From Chromera velia (taxonomy: Eukaryota; Sar; Chromeraceae): a stretch of 10,000 nucleotides of DNA. This document shows, one piece after another, positions 1 through 7,124 of this stretch. A program made the position numbers and the translations under genes. The notes below the pieces were generated by a model. That model was not told the origin of the DNA. It worked only from the letters and a program-made list of their open reading frames with translations, and made no database searches. Numbering within the stretch: position 1 is the stretch's first letter; each line of letters opens with the position of its first letter. The stretch is taken from assembly GCA_018398765.1 (NCBI GenBank), contig JAHBMJ010001878.1, forward strand, positions 61,376 through 71,375. The letters run 5' to 3'.

Positions 1-32
1 TCACTTGCCCCTCTGTCTGCCTGCTGATCAGC

Positions 33-290
33 TCAAAATCTTTGCCCCTCTAACTGTTCTTTTGCCTTTTTCAACTCTTTCTTTTTCTTTGATTTCCCTA
101 GTCTCTCCTCAATCGTCTCTCCCTGCTCGCTAATCTTCATTGCATGAAACGATGTTCCCATATTTAAGTGAGTCATCATGCGTGTGGTAGATTGTTCAAG
201 CCCATCCACCTCCCCTTCCTTCGCACTGTTCAGCACTCGCGCCTTTTCAAGCTGATTGATGGATTCGATTGCTTCATTTCCCTGTGTATC
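33..290 (-). CDS. Possible terminal exon encoding a charged helical segment (partial gene)
   Basis: Read from 290 down to a TGA at 35-33, this frame gives 85 residues with no break. An in-frame TAG lies just before 290, and candidate splice acceptors sit at GATAG (before 290) and ACACAG (before 281). The segment is rich in E, K, Q and S: an amphipathic-looking first half, then KSKKKKELKKAKEQLEG near the end. The stretch STTRMM...ISEQGETIEE resembles the layout of a Qb/Qc SNARE helix (ST-x-RM followed by EQGE), but the spacing differs by about three residues, so the resemblance is weak. No convincing start codon opens it, so it should be a downstream exon, most simply of the 358-2196 gene on the same strand. 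I found no clean phase-0 donor in that gene to join it. It could also be chance open sequence. Confidence 0.35.
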   Translation of the reverse strand, partial: DTQGNEAIESINQLEKARVLNSAKEGEVDGLEQSTTRMMTHLNMGTSFHAMKISEQGETIEERLGKSKKKKELKKAKEQLEGQRF

Positions 291-357
291 CTATCAACTT
301 CCCCCCCCCCTCAGCCTGAATGCTCTTTGCCCACTCAGCATCTTGCCACTTCCCTGA

Positions 358-2196
358 CTACATTTTTTCCGCACACCCTGGACAAGAGTAGCCCAATCGC
401 ATTGCCCTGTACCGCCCCGAGCCAGTCTGAAAATATTTCTTGTCAGGGGACAAGAAGAGGTTCAGACGAACTTCGATCGCTCTGCATGGGACGGTCCCAC
501 TCTCATCACATATCTTTCTCAGAACAGCCAGACGAGCGAATGACTTTTCTTTCCCCGCCCCTTTGTTTGCCCCATCAGCGAATCGCTGCTTCGTTTTCTT
601 GGCTTTTCTCCCTTTCCTCTCTGCCTCTTCAAGCCACTCTCCCTCCCACGTTGTTTTCTCGAATGTTTGCACCGCTTCCTCTTCTTCCTCAGTCAAATCA
701 ACACCTGAACGGGAGAGAGCAGAAAGAAGAAACAAAAAAGTGACACGATAGTGATTCTGCATGAGCGCCTCACACTCATGCAGGAAAATCCAGAGCATTC
801 TGCGCATTGAGTCATACGACTCCCCTTCCCTCCCGATCGCAACCGGTCGCTGCCCATATGCTGACTCCCACAGTTCTGGCAGCACCCAGAGATGGTAGGC
901 AAAAGTGTGCAGGTGGATATGCTGCCTCACATACCCTAACGCCCTCCACACTTCGTGTGCGTCTCCTGCAACGTTCACAATCAATATAGGCAGGTCGACA
1001 GGCCTAATCATCCCCTCCCTCCCCTTTTCCTTCAACTCCTCTCCCAGCTTTTTCAGATCTAACAAGGGCTCCAGCGCCGGATTGAGGAGATCTGCCTGAA
1101 TTGACTCCAAAAAAGATGTAGCAGCAGAAGGGGGGGCCCCCGTCTCTGCTGAAGCCAACTGGTAGATTGGGGTGCCTGTAGCTTTAGCGAATTCTCTCCT
1201 TCTCTCCCTCAACCACTTAATCGGGGGGAATCTCTCAGGCAAGCGAACGCCAAAGAGCACATGAGCGGAAGCCTCGCCAACTTCTTTTCTCAAATCTTCG
1301 TATCCCTCATCTGAAATTTTTCTCTTTTCAATTATCGCGAGCAAGGCGAGCCAAGAAGGGGCAGCATGTCTACTGCTGTACGCATCAAACACTTCTTCAA
1401 TGCACGCTTCAGTTAGCTGCCCAATCCCTCTCCCTCGAACCTTCCCTTGCCTCATTCTCTCTCGAAGGATCTCTTTGACCTCTTCTGCACATTCGAACTC
1501 ACACCTTCTGAGCAGGCGACCAAGAAGGGTCTTGAAACATTCCTTCTCACACTTGGCGTCCTTCTCAGGGTCGCAGTCTTCATTCTCTCCCTGTTCATTC
1601 TCTCTATACAAGCAGCATATGATAGAATGCATTATCTCGATGAGAGCCGACAATCTCTTCCCCCCTGCCTTTCTTCCCACCTTCGCGAAACACTTTCTTC
1701 CTGACGCCTTCTTTGCCAATCGAACAAGCCACGACCACCTGCTCTTCCATTTCTTTAATCTCTCCAATTCCTTTTTCGTTTCTGCCAACATCTTGCTTCT
1801 CTGTTTCCGTGGCTGTCTGTCTGGACCCCTCTCCGGCCTTTGGTAGGCCCCAGGGAACGGAGGAGGAGGGAGTTCTCCATCTCCACCTCCATCTCCCTCG
1901 TCGTCACTAGCATCCTCGTCTCGATCCAAATCTCTCTCTAAATCTGTATCACAATCTGCAGACATCATTACAGACAATCACACCATTACATCCGCATACA
2001 AATAGAGGAAAAATAAAACGAGACAGAAAAAAAAAATGAAATGACCAGGAAAAGAAGAGTGGGGCAGGAAACGAAACACGAGCAAGAAACGAAGCACTGC
2101 GTACTGACCAGAAGGATCTGAGTCGTTCCGCGGCTCGGTAGGAGGGCCGGAAGGAGGCACTTGGGGGACCTGGGGGGGAGCCTCGGCAGACCCCAT
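358..2196 (-). CDS. Two-exon gene for an unrecognised 561-residue charged protein
   Basis: Exon 1 runs 2196-2109 from an ATG at 2196-2194. Exon 2 runs 1955-358 and ends in TAG. The intron (2108-1956) is GTCAGT...CTGCAG. Exon 1 ends one base into a codon and exon 2 starts with the two bases that finish it (Asp30), so the phases agree. I do not recognise the protein. From the N-terminus it has a Pro-rich stretch (about 1-28), a strongly acidic D/E/G stretch (30-58), a PPPP motif, a basic helix rich in K/R and W (about 78-130), a Cys-bearing charged region (about 141-185), a His-rich stretch RQHIHLHTFAYH (373-384), a run of five to six Glu (about 451-457), and a CPGC pair near the C-terminus. 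No signal peptide is visible. Residues 425-447 may be an unspliced 69-base intron. The protein may also extend upstream by splicing from the 2274-3058 strip. Coding status is likely; function is unknown. Confidence 0.6.
705..773 (-). other. Candidate unspliced 69-base intron inside the coding frame
   Basis: On the minus strand this stretch opens with GTGAGG and closes with a long pyrimidine tract ending CGTTCAG, a strong-looking acceptor. Its length is exactly 23 codons, so the frame is open whether it is kept or removed. The encoded piece, which includes VTFLFLLSALS, is hydrophobic and unlike the charged sequence on either side, as expected for translated intron. It may equally be a genuine hydrophobic helix. 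Confidence 0.45.
1956..2108 (-). other. Intron 1 of the 561-residue gene
   Basis: The donor is G|GTCAGTACG and the acceptor GTCTGCAG|ATTGTG, 153 bases, with T-rich runs in the transcript sense (poly-A on the plus strand around 2028-2036). Both flanks are in phase 1. Removing it joins a Pro-rich start to an Asp-rich continuation (DSDPS-D-CDTDLERD), a smooth compositional transition that supports the splice. Reading without it, the longest frame would start at a Met inside the intron's 3' end. Confidence 0.6.
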
Positions 2197-2273
2197 CACC
2201 AGTCTGCATTTCCAGGGACCTCAAAGACTGGTTCCCCCCTGTGAATGGCCGTGTGGTGTCGTTCTAGTGGTGA

Positions 2274-2537
2274 TCAAGGCTGTCGTGCTTCAACAAGGGG
2301 CGTGGCAGCTTCCAAGTGCATGTCGCCGAGCTGTTCCTCCAACTCACCCAGACCAACAGAGCTGGCCGCTCGGCTTCGATATGAAGACACCTCGGCATCT
2401 TCCGCTGAAGCCTCCTCTCTTGGCTCTGGGTCTACTCGTCTCGGTCGGAGGATGCGGTGGCTGGCCTCGGAGGTGCCCTCATCCGAGATTCGTCTGCATA
2501 GGCAGTAGAAGAGGAAGAAAAAGACCGGGCTGATGAA
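2274..2537 (-). other. Open frame with hydrophobic anchor and acidic tail, overlapping the Ser-rich frame
   Basis: Starting right after acceptor CATCCAG (branch-like CTGAC and pyrimidine tract upstream), this frame is open for 87 residues to TGA at 2276-2274. It starts with FISPVFFFLFYCLCRR, which looks like a short membrane anchor closed by positive residues. A Glu/Ala-rich tail follows (VDPEPREEASAEDAEV...). Within it, G|GTGAGT at 2347 is a near-consensus donor in phase 1. Splicing from there to the acceptor CTTTGAG (exon start 2219) keeps frame into the start of the 561-residue protein and removes the TGA at 2223-2221. That would make this an internal exon of one long gene. The alternative frame over 2537-2432 is the Ser-rich one; composition favours the anchor frame, phase with the upstream exon favours the Ser-rich one. 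Confidence 0.35.
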
Positions 2538-3058
2538 CTGGATGAGGAAGAAGAAGAGTCAGACGCTGGTTTTGCCGCGTTTGAGTGCCCCAACAGTTCC
2601 CGGTTCCGTTTGGCGAACTCATTCTTTGCAGCAGCTACCTGGACAGTGGAAGGAAAGAGGACGGGAGGGTAGGGGAAAAATGTCAACTCACAGTAAACGG
2701 CGAAGAAGAAGACGAGTGGATACTACATAGAAGAGCAGTTGACTCACCGAATCATGTTTGAGGCCACCAGGGGCTGCTGCAGGTCACGGTCCTTTAGGTC
2801 CAGGCTTAGGAGGTTCCTTCCTTTCGACTGCCTGCAACAATAGATGGAAGACAGAGAGCAGAAAATTGTTAAGAGGAGTTCTGGTTTTGAGGAAACACGG
2901 GAAGGCAAGCACGCGCAACAATCAACTTGGGCGATAATTGTTTGCCGACTCACCAATGCTGCCGCACGATCCGAAGCGTTCCGTGCCCTGTTGTCTCTTT
3001 TTTTGTCGTGGTCCCTCTCCCTCTTCCTTGCAAAAGCCTTTTCCGATTTTGATGGCAT
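2274..3058 (-). CDS. Minus-strand multi-exon region, exon structure unresolved
   Basis: The first exon is the clearest part: ATG at 3058-3056 to 2954, 35 residues, very basic (KRERDHDKKRDNRARN), followed by donor GTGAGT at 2953. The next exon begins after a tandem acceptor GCAGGCAG (first base 2831 or 2827) and ends at 2748 before GTGAGT. With the second acceptor it reads SKGRNLLSLDLKDRDLQQPL... and leaves phase 2. Later acceptors are CTGTCCAG before 2638 and CATCCAG before 2537; a further GTGAGT donor lies at 2691. One stop-free model is 3058-2954, 2827-2748, 2537-2432 (291 bases, 96 residues, Ser-rich C-terminus, stop TAG at 2434-2432). Another needs a 25-base intron. A third frame at 2537-2274 encodes a hydrophobic stretch and acidic tail. 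I recognise no family. That something is transcribed and spliced here looks likely; the exact product is not decided by sequence alone. Confidence 0.42.
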
Positions 3059-3263
3059 GAGAGCAATACTTTGAAGGGAGACGCCCGAACAGCAACAATG
3101 CGAAAGGAGAGAAGATTAAATCAACAGGACGGCCCTCTGACGAAATCTTGCCTGCTGACTGCTGCTCACAGTGTCTGCTACTGGTCTGCTACTTGTGTGC
3201 TAGGAAGATATCGATCTGTACACTCAGAAGAAACAGTTGTGACCTGCAGTTGTGACCTATCTT

Positions 3264-3294
3264 GGGGGCGACTCAGGAATTATCCGTCGCCCCC
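3264..3294. repeat. Perfect 9-bp inverted repeat (hairpin) in the divergent promoter region
   Basis: GGGGGCGAC (3264-3272) is followed after 13 bases by its exact complement GTCGCCCCC (3286-3294). A second smaller one, GGCGC/GCGCC around a seven-base loop, lies at 3330-3346. They may be a protein-binding palindrome, an RNA hairpin in a leader, or the remains of a small transposon. Confidence 0.5.
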
Positions 3295-3500
3295 CGGTAT
3301 GGCAGCGGTGGGCCGCCCGCGTTCTTCGCGGCGCCATTTTAGCGCCCCTGACGTCCCGCGCTTTGCCGCGTTGTGGAGTACCCACCACGATACGTCGGCG
3401 CGAAGTGCGCGCCCACTCTCGTGTTAATAAGTGCCCCTCCATTTTGGTCGAACTCCGTGCGAACGGCCGGCAAAGCGCTGCCGCGGGGAACTCGGATCGA

Positions 3501-3554
3501 TTGAAAGACTCACGCATGCAATCATCACGATCTTCAATGAAAGACTCAGAATGC
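3501..3554. repeat. Short imperfect direct repeat upstream of the hydroxylase start
   Basis: TTGAAAGACTCACGCATGC (3501-3519) recurs as ATGAAAGACTCAGAATGC (3537-3554). The pair is flanked by ATCGATTG (3497-3504) and its inverse CAATCGAT (3571-3578). It lies about 180 bases before the ATG and could be a duplicated regulatory site. No factor is identified. Confidence 0.35.
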
Positions 3555-3729
3555 TTCAGACTGAAACATCCAATCGATTTCCGCGCTCGATCTGGTCATT
3601 CTTGCTGCATGCACACCCCTGTCTCGGTAGACTGCGCCGCTGCATCCCTTTCAAGTCAATTTGCTGTCGAGAAGAAAACGCCTGCAAAGTGACCGACTAA
3701 GTAGAGTCCGGTTTGTTGGCGAGACCGCA

Positions 3730-4724
3730 ATGAGGTCTGAAGCTTTAAGAGGGAAGGGACGGATTGAGACGTTGTTCTCCTCCTCCCTGGCAGCTTTCGT
3801 TGGTTGGGTGGCAGAAGATATCTGGGAAGGGTTGACGGAAGCCGTATGGTTGCTGGGGTCGAATGTTTTGGCGAACCTTCTTCTTTTCAGATGCTACTTC
3901 TTTGTCTGTTTGAAATCCTTTCGCACACTGCCACCGGAGCTTGTTGATGAGGGCAAGCTCAACGCGAGGCTGCTGGAGCAAAAGGAGTTTGAGTTGAATG
4001 TTCCGAAAAGCTTTGTTCAGTCAGTCGATTCTGCTTTGGACAATGTGGAGGCAGACATCGGAACTCTGAGGAGACAGAACAAACGGGGGGAGGGACGTGA
4101 AGAGAACAAGGTTGTCGGACAGAGACCGGAGAAACAAAACTTTAAAGGAAAGATGTTCGCATTCTTTACGATCCGGTTGTTGTCGATCGCTGCGTCTGTG
4201 TGGGGTTCTCTTTGGCAGTCATTCTTTATCAGTATGCTCCAGTTTGTGTTCCTTCCTTACTCCCTCTTTGCTGCCGTAATTTACGGTCTGGAGACGGGTG
4301 CCGTTCTCTTCGCTGCATATGCTGTCGTGTTCCCTCTGCTGACCGTGGGGACTGATGTGATCTTGAAGCTCTGCATTCCTGGATGGACCTCTGAGCTCGT
4401 GTCCATTCCCCTCTCCTGGTATCTCATCCTGGGCTTCCTCCTCCTGGATCAGTTCCAGTGTTTTGTCAGTCTGTTTTGGACTTTCAAAGCGGGGGGGAAG
4501 CCTCGTCGGGTGTCGGTGAGGAGAACATTGGAGTCCGTAGGCTACGGATTCCTTAACTGCAAGACCTACTTCCTCGTTCTCTTGCCTCTGCTGTGCGGTC
4601 GTGTGCGGGTGAACCTTCTTGTCTGGTGTCTTGATGCCGTGCTGGGCATCTCCTGGAGTGCGTACACGAGACTGATGGGGTTCTGGAACATCATCTACTA
4701 TCCTGAACACAGGTAGGTAGGTAG

Positions 4725-4761
<37 letters not shown>

Positions 4762-5603
4762 TGTGTATGCGTGTGCAATGCATGTGCTCATGGCGTCCTT
4801 CCGACGCATGGGTGAATGCAGAAATGGGACTCTCCTTTCGGCACTTTTTTCTTCGATCGATCTGGGACTTGTTTTCGGTCCCGTTCTGACTTCATGCGTG
4901 CTATGCTGATTTATTGAAGCCTTCTTTTGCATCAAGATCTCCAATATTTTTGGCATGCACCATAGGACACACGCGATACGTCCACTGAGCCGCGAACCCC
5001 CGCAAATGTGTTTCTCGTGTTGTGTATGTAAGAAAATGTACATGGATCTGTTCGTTTGTTTGCAGAATGGGACACTTGCGATACGTGTACCCAGACGCGC
5101 ACAAGTTCCATCACATCCTCCACGACGCAACCCCTTTCGATGCCCATGCTTTTGGATCAGGTGCACCGGAGGAGTGGCTTCTCCTCTGGGTGGAAGTTGC
5201 AGTTGCCCTCTGTCTGTCTGTCCCTCCTCCCTGTTTGAGTTGGGGCCTGATGAAGATCTCCTGGCAGAACAAGGCGGGGCAGCACACGAGGGCAGAGGGG
5301 GGGGGGGCAATTATGAACTGTGTCAATTTCCACTGCGACCATCACCGGTTGCACAACCGCAATTTCGGCATTTCGATGCCGTTGGAGATGGTGATGGGCA
5401 CATCCTCTCTGTCGGGGTCCGACTCCGCACATGCCGTGTGGGGCCGTATTCCGGGATTCCGGCTGGTGAGGGATGAGGTGCAGAGAGAGAAGGAAAAGGA
5501 GACGGGCCAGGAGGGGGGGCAGCATGAGAGGGAGACGGTGATCCGATTGAGATTCATTCCTGTTGAGGGAGAGGAGCGAGGGAAGGGATTTCTGACTGGG
5601 TGA
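3730..5603 (+). CDS. Fatty acid hydroxylase / sterol desaturase superfamily membrane protein, two exons
   Basis: Exon 1 is 3730-4712 and exon 2 is 5066-5603 (TGA), giving 506 residues. The ATG at 3730 is the first in-frame one after a TAG at 3628. Three histidine boxes of this di-iron superfamily are present: HRMGH (327-331), HKFHH (340-344) and HCDHH (417-421), the last followed by HNRNFG and a late MGT, as in typical members. The first box is split by the intron (CAC AG | A ATG GGA CAC). Members are ER-type membrane enzymes that use oxygen and reduced cytochrome b5 or similar to hydroxylate or desaturate lipids or sterols. Hydrophobic stretches near 40-62, 144-210, 226-250, 278-305 and 365-380 fit a multi-pass protein. 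The N-terminal part before the first box (about 326 residues, with a charged loop at about 65-140) and a charged tail (about 465-500) are longer than usual, so the substrate cannot be assigned. The section between boxes 2 and 3 contains a poly-G run (5297-5308, GGG in the protein) and aligns poorly, so a small indel there is possible. Confidence 0.85.
4713..5065 (+). other. Intron of the hydroxylase gene
   Basis: The donor is CACAG|GTAGGTAG and the acceptor TTTGTTTGCAG|AATGGG, 353 bases. Joining the flanks restores the HxxxH histidine box exactly, which is strong functional support for these two sites. Three GTAG copies follow one another at 4713, 4717 and 4721, all possible donors. The intron also holds a long GT dinucleotide tract. 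Confidence 0.85.
4727..4760 (+). repeat. (GT)17 microsatellite in the intron
   Basis: An uninterrupted GT dinucleotide run covers 34 bases, starting 14 bases inside the intron and followed by impure GT/GC repeats to about 4788. It is immediately preceded by tandem AGGT units (4711-4724). The tract is likely length-variable and lies close to the 5' splice site. Confidence 0.95.
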
Positions 5604-6339
5604 AGCGAGAGTGGGTCGAGTGGGGAGGGGATTCTTGAGAGAGGGGAGAGAGAGAGAGACAGAAAGACATTCGCATATCGTTGCTTCAATGTGCCTCTGC
5701 TCTCCATGAATGTGAAGATTCACAGTCAGAGAGATAGACAGGCAGGCAGACAGATAGACAGGCAGGCAGGCAGGCAGGCGGACACTCAAGCAGACGGGTA
5801 AACAGGCAGGAAGGCAAACAGACTATATCATCCTTTCTTTCCTGTTCTCTTCCTTTCGTTCCGAAGACATGCAGGCAGACAGACAGACAGAGAGGCAAAG
5901 GCGTGAGACAGGAGAGAAGGTGGAGAAGGAAAGAAGAACATCTCGAGGCGCGGGCATGTGTGCTACGATTCAGCGTGGCATGATGGTCGGCTGCATGTTT
6001 GCAAAAGGCTACTTTATTAATAACTCTAACTTAGAAAGCAAGGCTTTGTTGTCCTTTTCTTCCCTGAAGGAGGGGGGGGAGGCTCTGAGTCGGTCCTTCA
6101 ATCCATACACCTCCCTCTATTCTTCGTGTTAACCTTTTCGTGCCTTTCTGTTGTTCTGCCTCTTTCTCTTTGTGCCCCGATATGTGTTGCGATTCATTGT
6201 CTCTGGATGTGTGTGTCTCTCGTCACAACCAACTTTCTTAAGTCGATTGGAGCCCCAACTTCCCCTCAGTGCTTCTTCTCTTGTAGATCAATCAATGCAT
6301 TAAGACACTCGCTGAAGAGCTTGCATTATTGCACTGCAT
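5604..6339. other. Non-coding 3' flank of the hydroxylase gene
   Basis: The stretch begins with purine-rich GA repeats (about 5604-5670), continues with CAGG/CAGA repeats, and then loses structure. It presumably holds the 3' untranslated region and end of the hydroxylase transcript, but I see no clear polyadenylation signal. Reading frames here are short, of low complexity and not convincing as genes. Confidence 0.5.
5733..5896. repeat. CAGG/CAGA tetranucleotide simple repeats in two blocks
   Basis: Degenerate GACA/GGCA/GATA tetramers fill 5733-5822, and a second block of CAGG/CAGA units spans 5870-5896. A pyrimidine-rich spacer (about 5831-5860) separates them. This is ordinary microsatellite sequence, likely variable in length, downstream of the hydroxylase stop. 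Confidence 0.85.
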
Positions 6340-6826
6340 GAAAATCAGAAAGATAGTGGGCTTTCAGAAAGTAACCGAAAGTTGCTGAACAGAGAAAAAC
6401 AACCATATTAGTTGGAAAATGCATGAAATTAGAAAAATGACGCCGATTATATTGTTGACTGTATGGGGGCTAGTATGGACGTTGGGATCGAGGATCATCG
6501 AGCTGCCATCTCGGAGCTTACTCTAACCATATTTATTCACTATATTGGCATAGGATATAGTCACTAGTAGCTTAGATAGGATTTATGTTTTGGGTGTTTC
6601 CGAGGTCCACTACGCCTAGAAAATATGTACACTAAAATAGCTATAATGAAACATAGAAACAGTGTTAACTAGCAGCCCAGTAGTAGGCCTAGTATAGCAT
6701 CTACTAACTTTCAAAATTTAGTTTCAAAACTTATATTAATAAAAGATTTATTGGCGTTTATCGGTGTCTGTCTACTAAGGAGTCTAAGGTGCTTACATGC
6801 TTAGCTACATGCTACTACATGCGAGC
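6340..6826. other. AT-rich, gene-free left flank of the retrotransposon
   Basis: From about 6340 the sequence becomes richer in A+T, with many CTAG/TAG words and short GCTAC/ACATGC echoes (for example 6793-6822), unlike the T/C-rich gene region to the left. No supported gene is seen. Together with 9028-9650 it is probably one older repeat or intergenic block that the retrotransposon split. Confidence 0.4.
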
Positions 6827-6831
6827 ATTAG
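6827..6831. repeat. Left target-site duplication ATTAG
   Basis: ATTAG lies directly before the 5' LTR and again directly after the 3' LTR (9023-9027). A five-base duplication is typical of LTR-retrotransposon integrases. Confidence 0.85.
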
Positions 6832-7112
6832 TGTAGCATGTATGACTGTGATTGTTGTAAGTACCACATAAGTAGACTTTCCGGGGCCACGCTTGGAAAG
6901 CGCGCGTGCGTCTGTTATGCGTCCGCCGTAATGATGATGTCATGTTGATGGTACGAGCTTGTCAGAATTTACATTTTTGCATGTGGTGTGGTGTTTTATG
7001 TGGCTTCAGGAATGTGTGTTGTAAGAAACAGATAGAACAGACACACTCTCTGAATCTCTGAGCTGGAAACTTATATTGCGATCTCTAGTGATTCTTTGCT
7101 AAGAGTGTTATA
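6832..7112 (+). repeat. 5' long terminal repeat
   Basis: The LTR is 281 bases, starts TGTAGCATGTATGACTG and ends GTGTTATA. Where the 3' copy has TATAAAA, this copy has TGTAAGA (7020-7026), so its presumed core promoter appears mutated. The 3' third (CTCTCTGAATCTCTGAGCTG) is the best-conserved part between the two LTRs. Confidence 0.92.
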
Positions 7113-7114
7113 AA

Positions 7115-7124
7115 GGTAGCAGAG
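7115..7124 (+). other. Primer-binding site for initiator methionine tRNA
   Basis: GGTAGCAGAG lies two bases after the 5' LTR and complements the 3' end of many eukaryotic initiator tRNA-Met molecules (CTCTGCTACC before the final A). The T expected before GG is an A here. This is the usual start of minus-strand DNA synthesis in LTR elements. Confidence 0.8.

Larger units (their letters stand above)
3059..3729 (+). promoter_or_regulatory. Divergent intergenic region, GC-rich core
   Basis: This 671-base gap lies between two divergent gene starts (minus strand at 3058, plus strand at 3730), so it should hold both promoters and both 5' leaders. About 3245-3500 is markedly richer in G+C and CpG than its surroundings. 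It contains two inverted repeats and a TGACGTCC sequence (3349-3356) resembling half of a cAMP-response-type palindrome. No TATA box is evident at a sensible distance from either start. An in-frame TAG at 3628-3630 lies upstream of the plus-strand ATG, so the hydroxylase does not extend further 5' in that frame. Confidence 0.45.

Noticed and set aside
168-743. 191-residue plus-strand open frame, and similar ones at 440-751 and 1400-1846
   Set aside because: They run antisense to the 561-residue gene and are Ser/Leu/Pro/Phe-rich, as expected from reading a Glu/Lys-rich gene backwards.
3264-3294. Rho-independent terminator
   Set aside because: The hairpin lacks a T tract and lies in a eukaryotic divergent promoter region.
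4219-5310. 363-residue minus-strand open frame
   Set aside because: It crosses both hydroxylase exons and the intron, and its THTHTH stretch is the GT repeat. Low complexity; a shadow of the real gene.
5157-5789. 210-residue minus-strand frame rich in LSVCLP words
   Set aside because: Made of the reverse of GA/CAGG simple repeats and the hydroxylase exon; no independent support.
5869-6341. Two short plus-strand frames after the CAGG repeats
   Set aside because: Low-complexity starts, no family features and no splice context.
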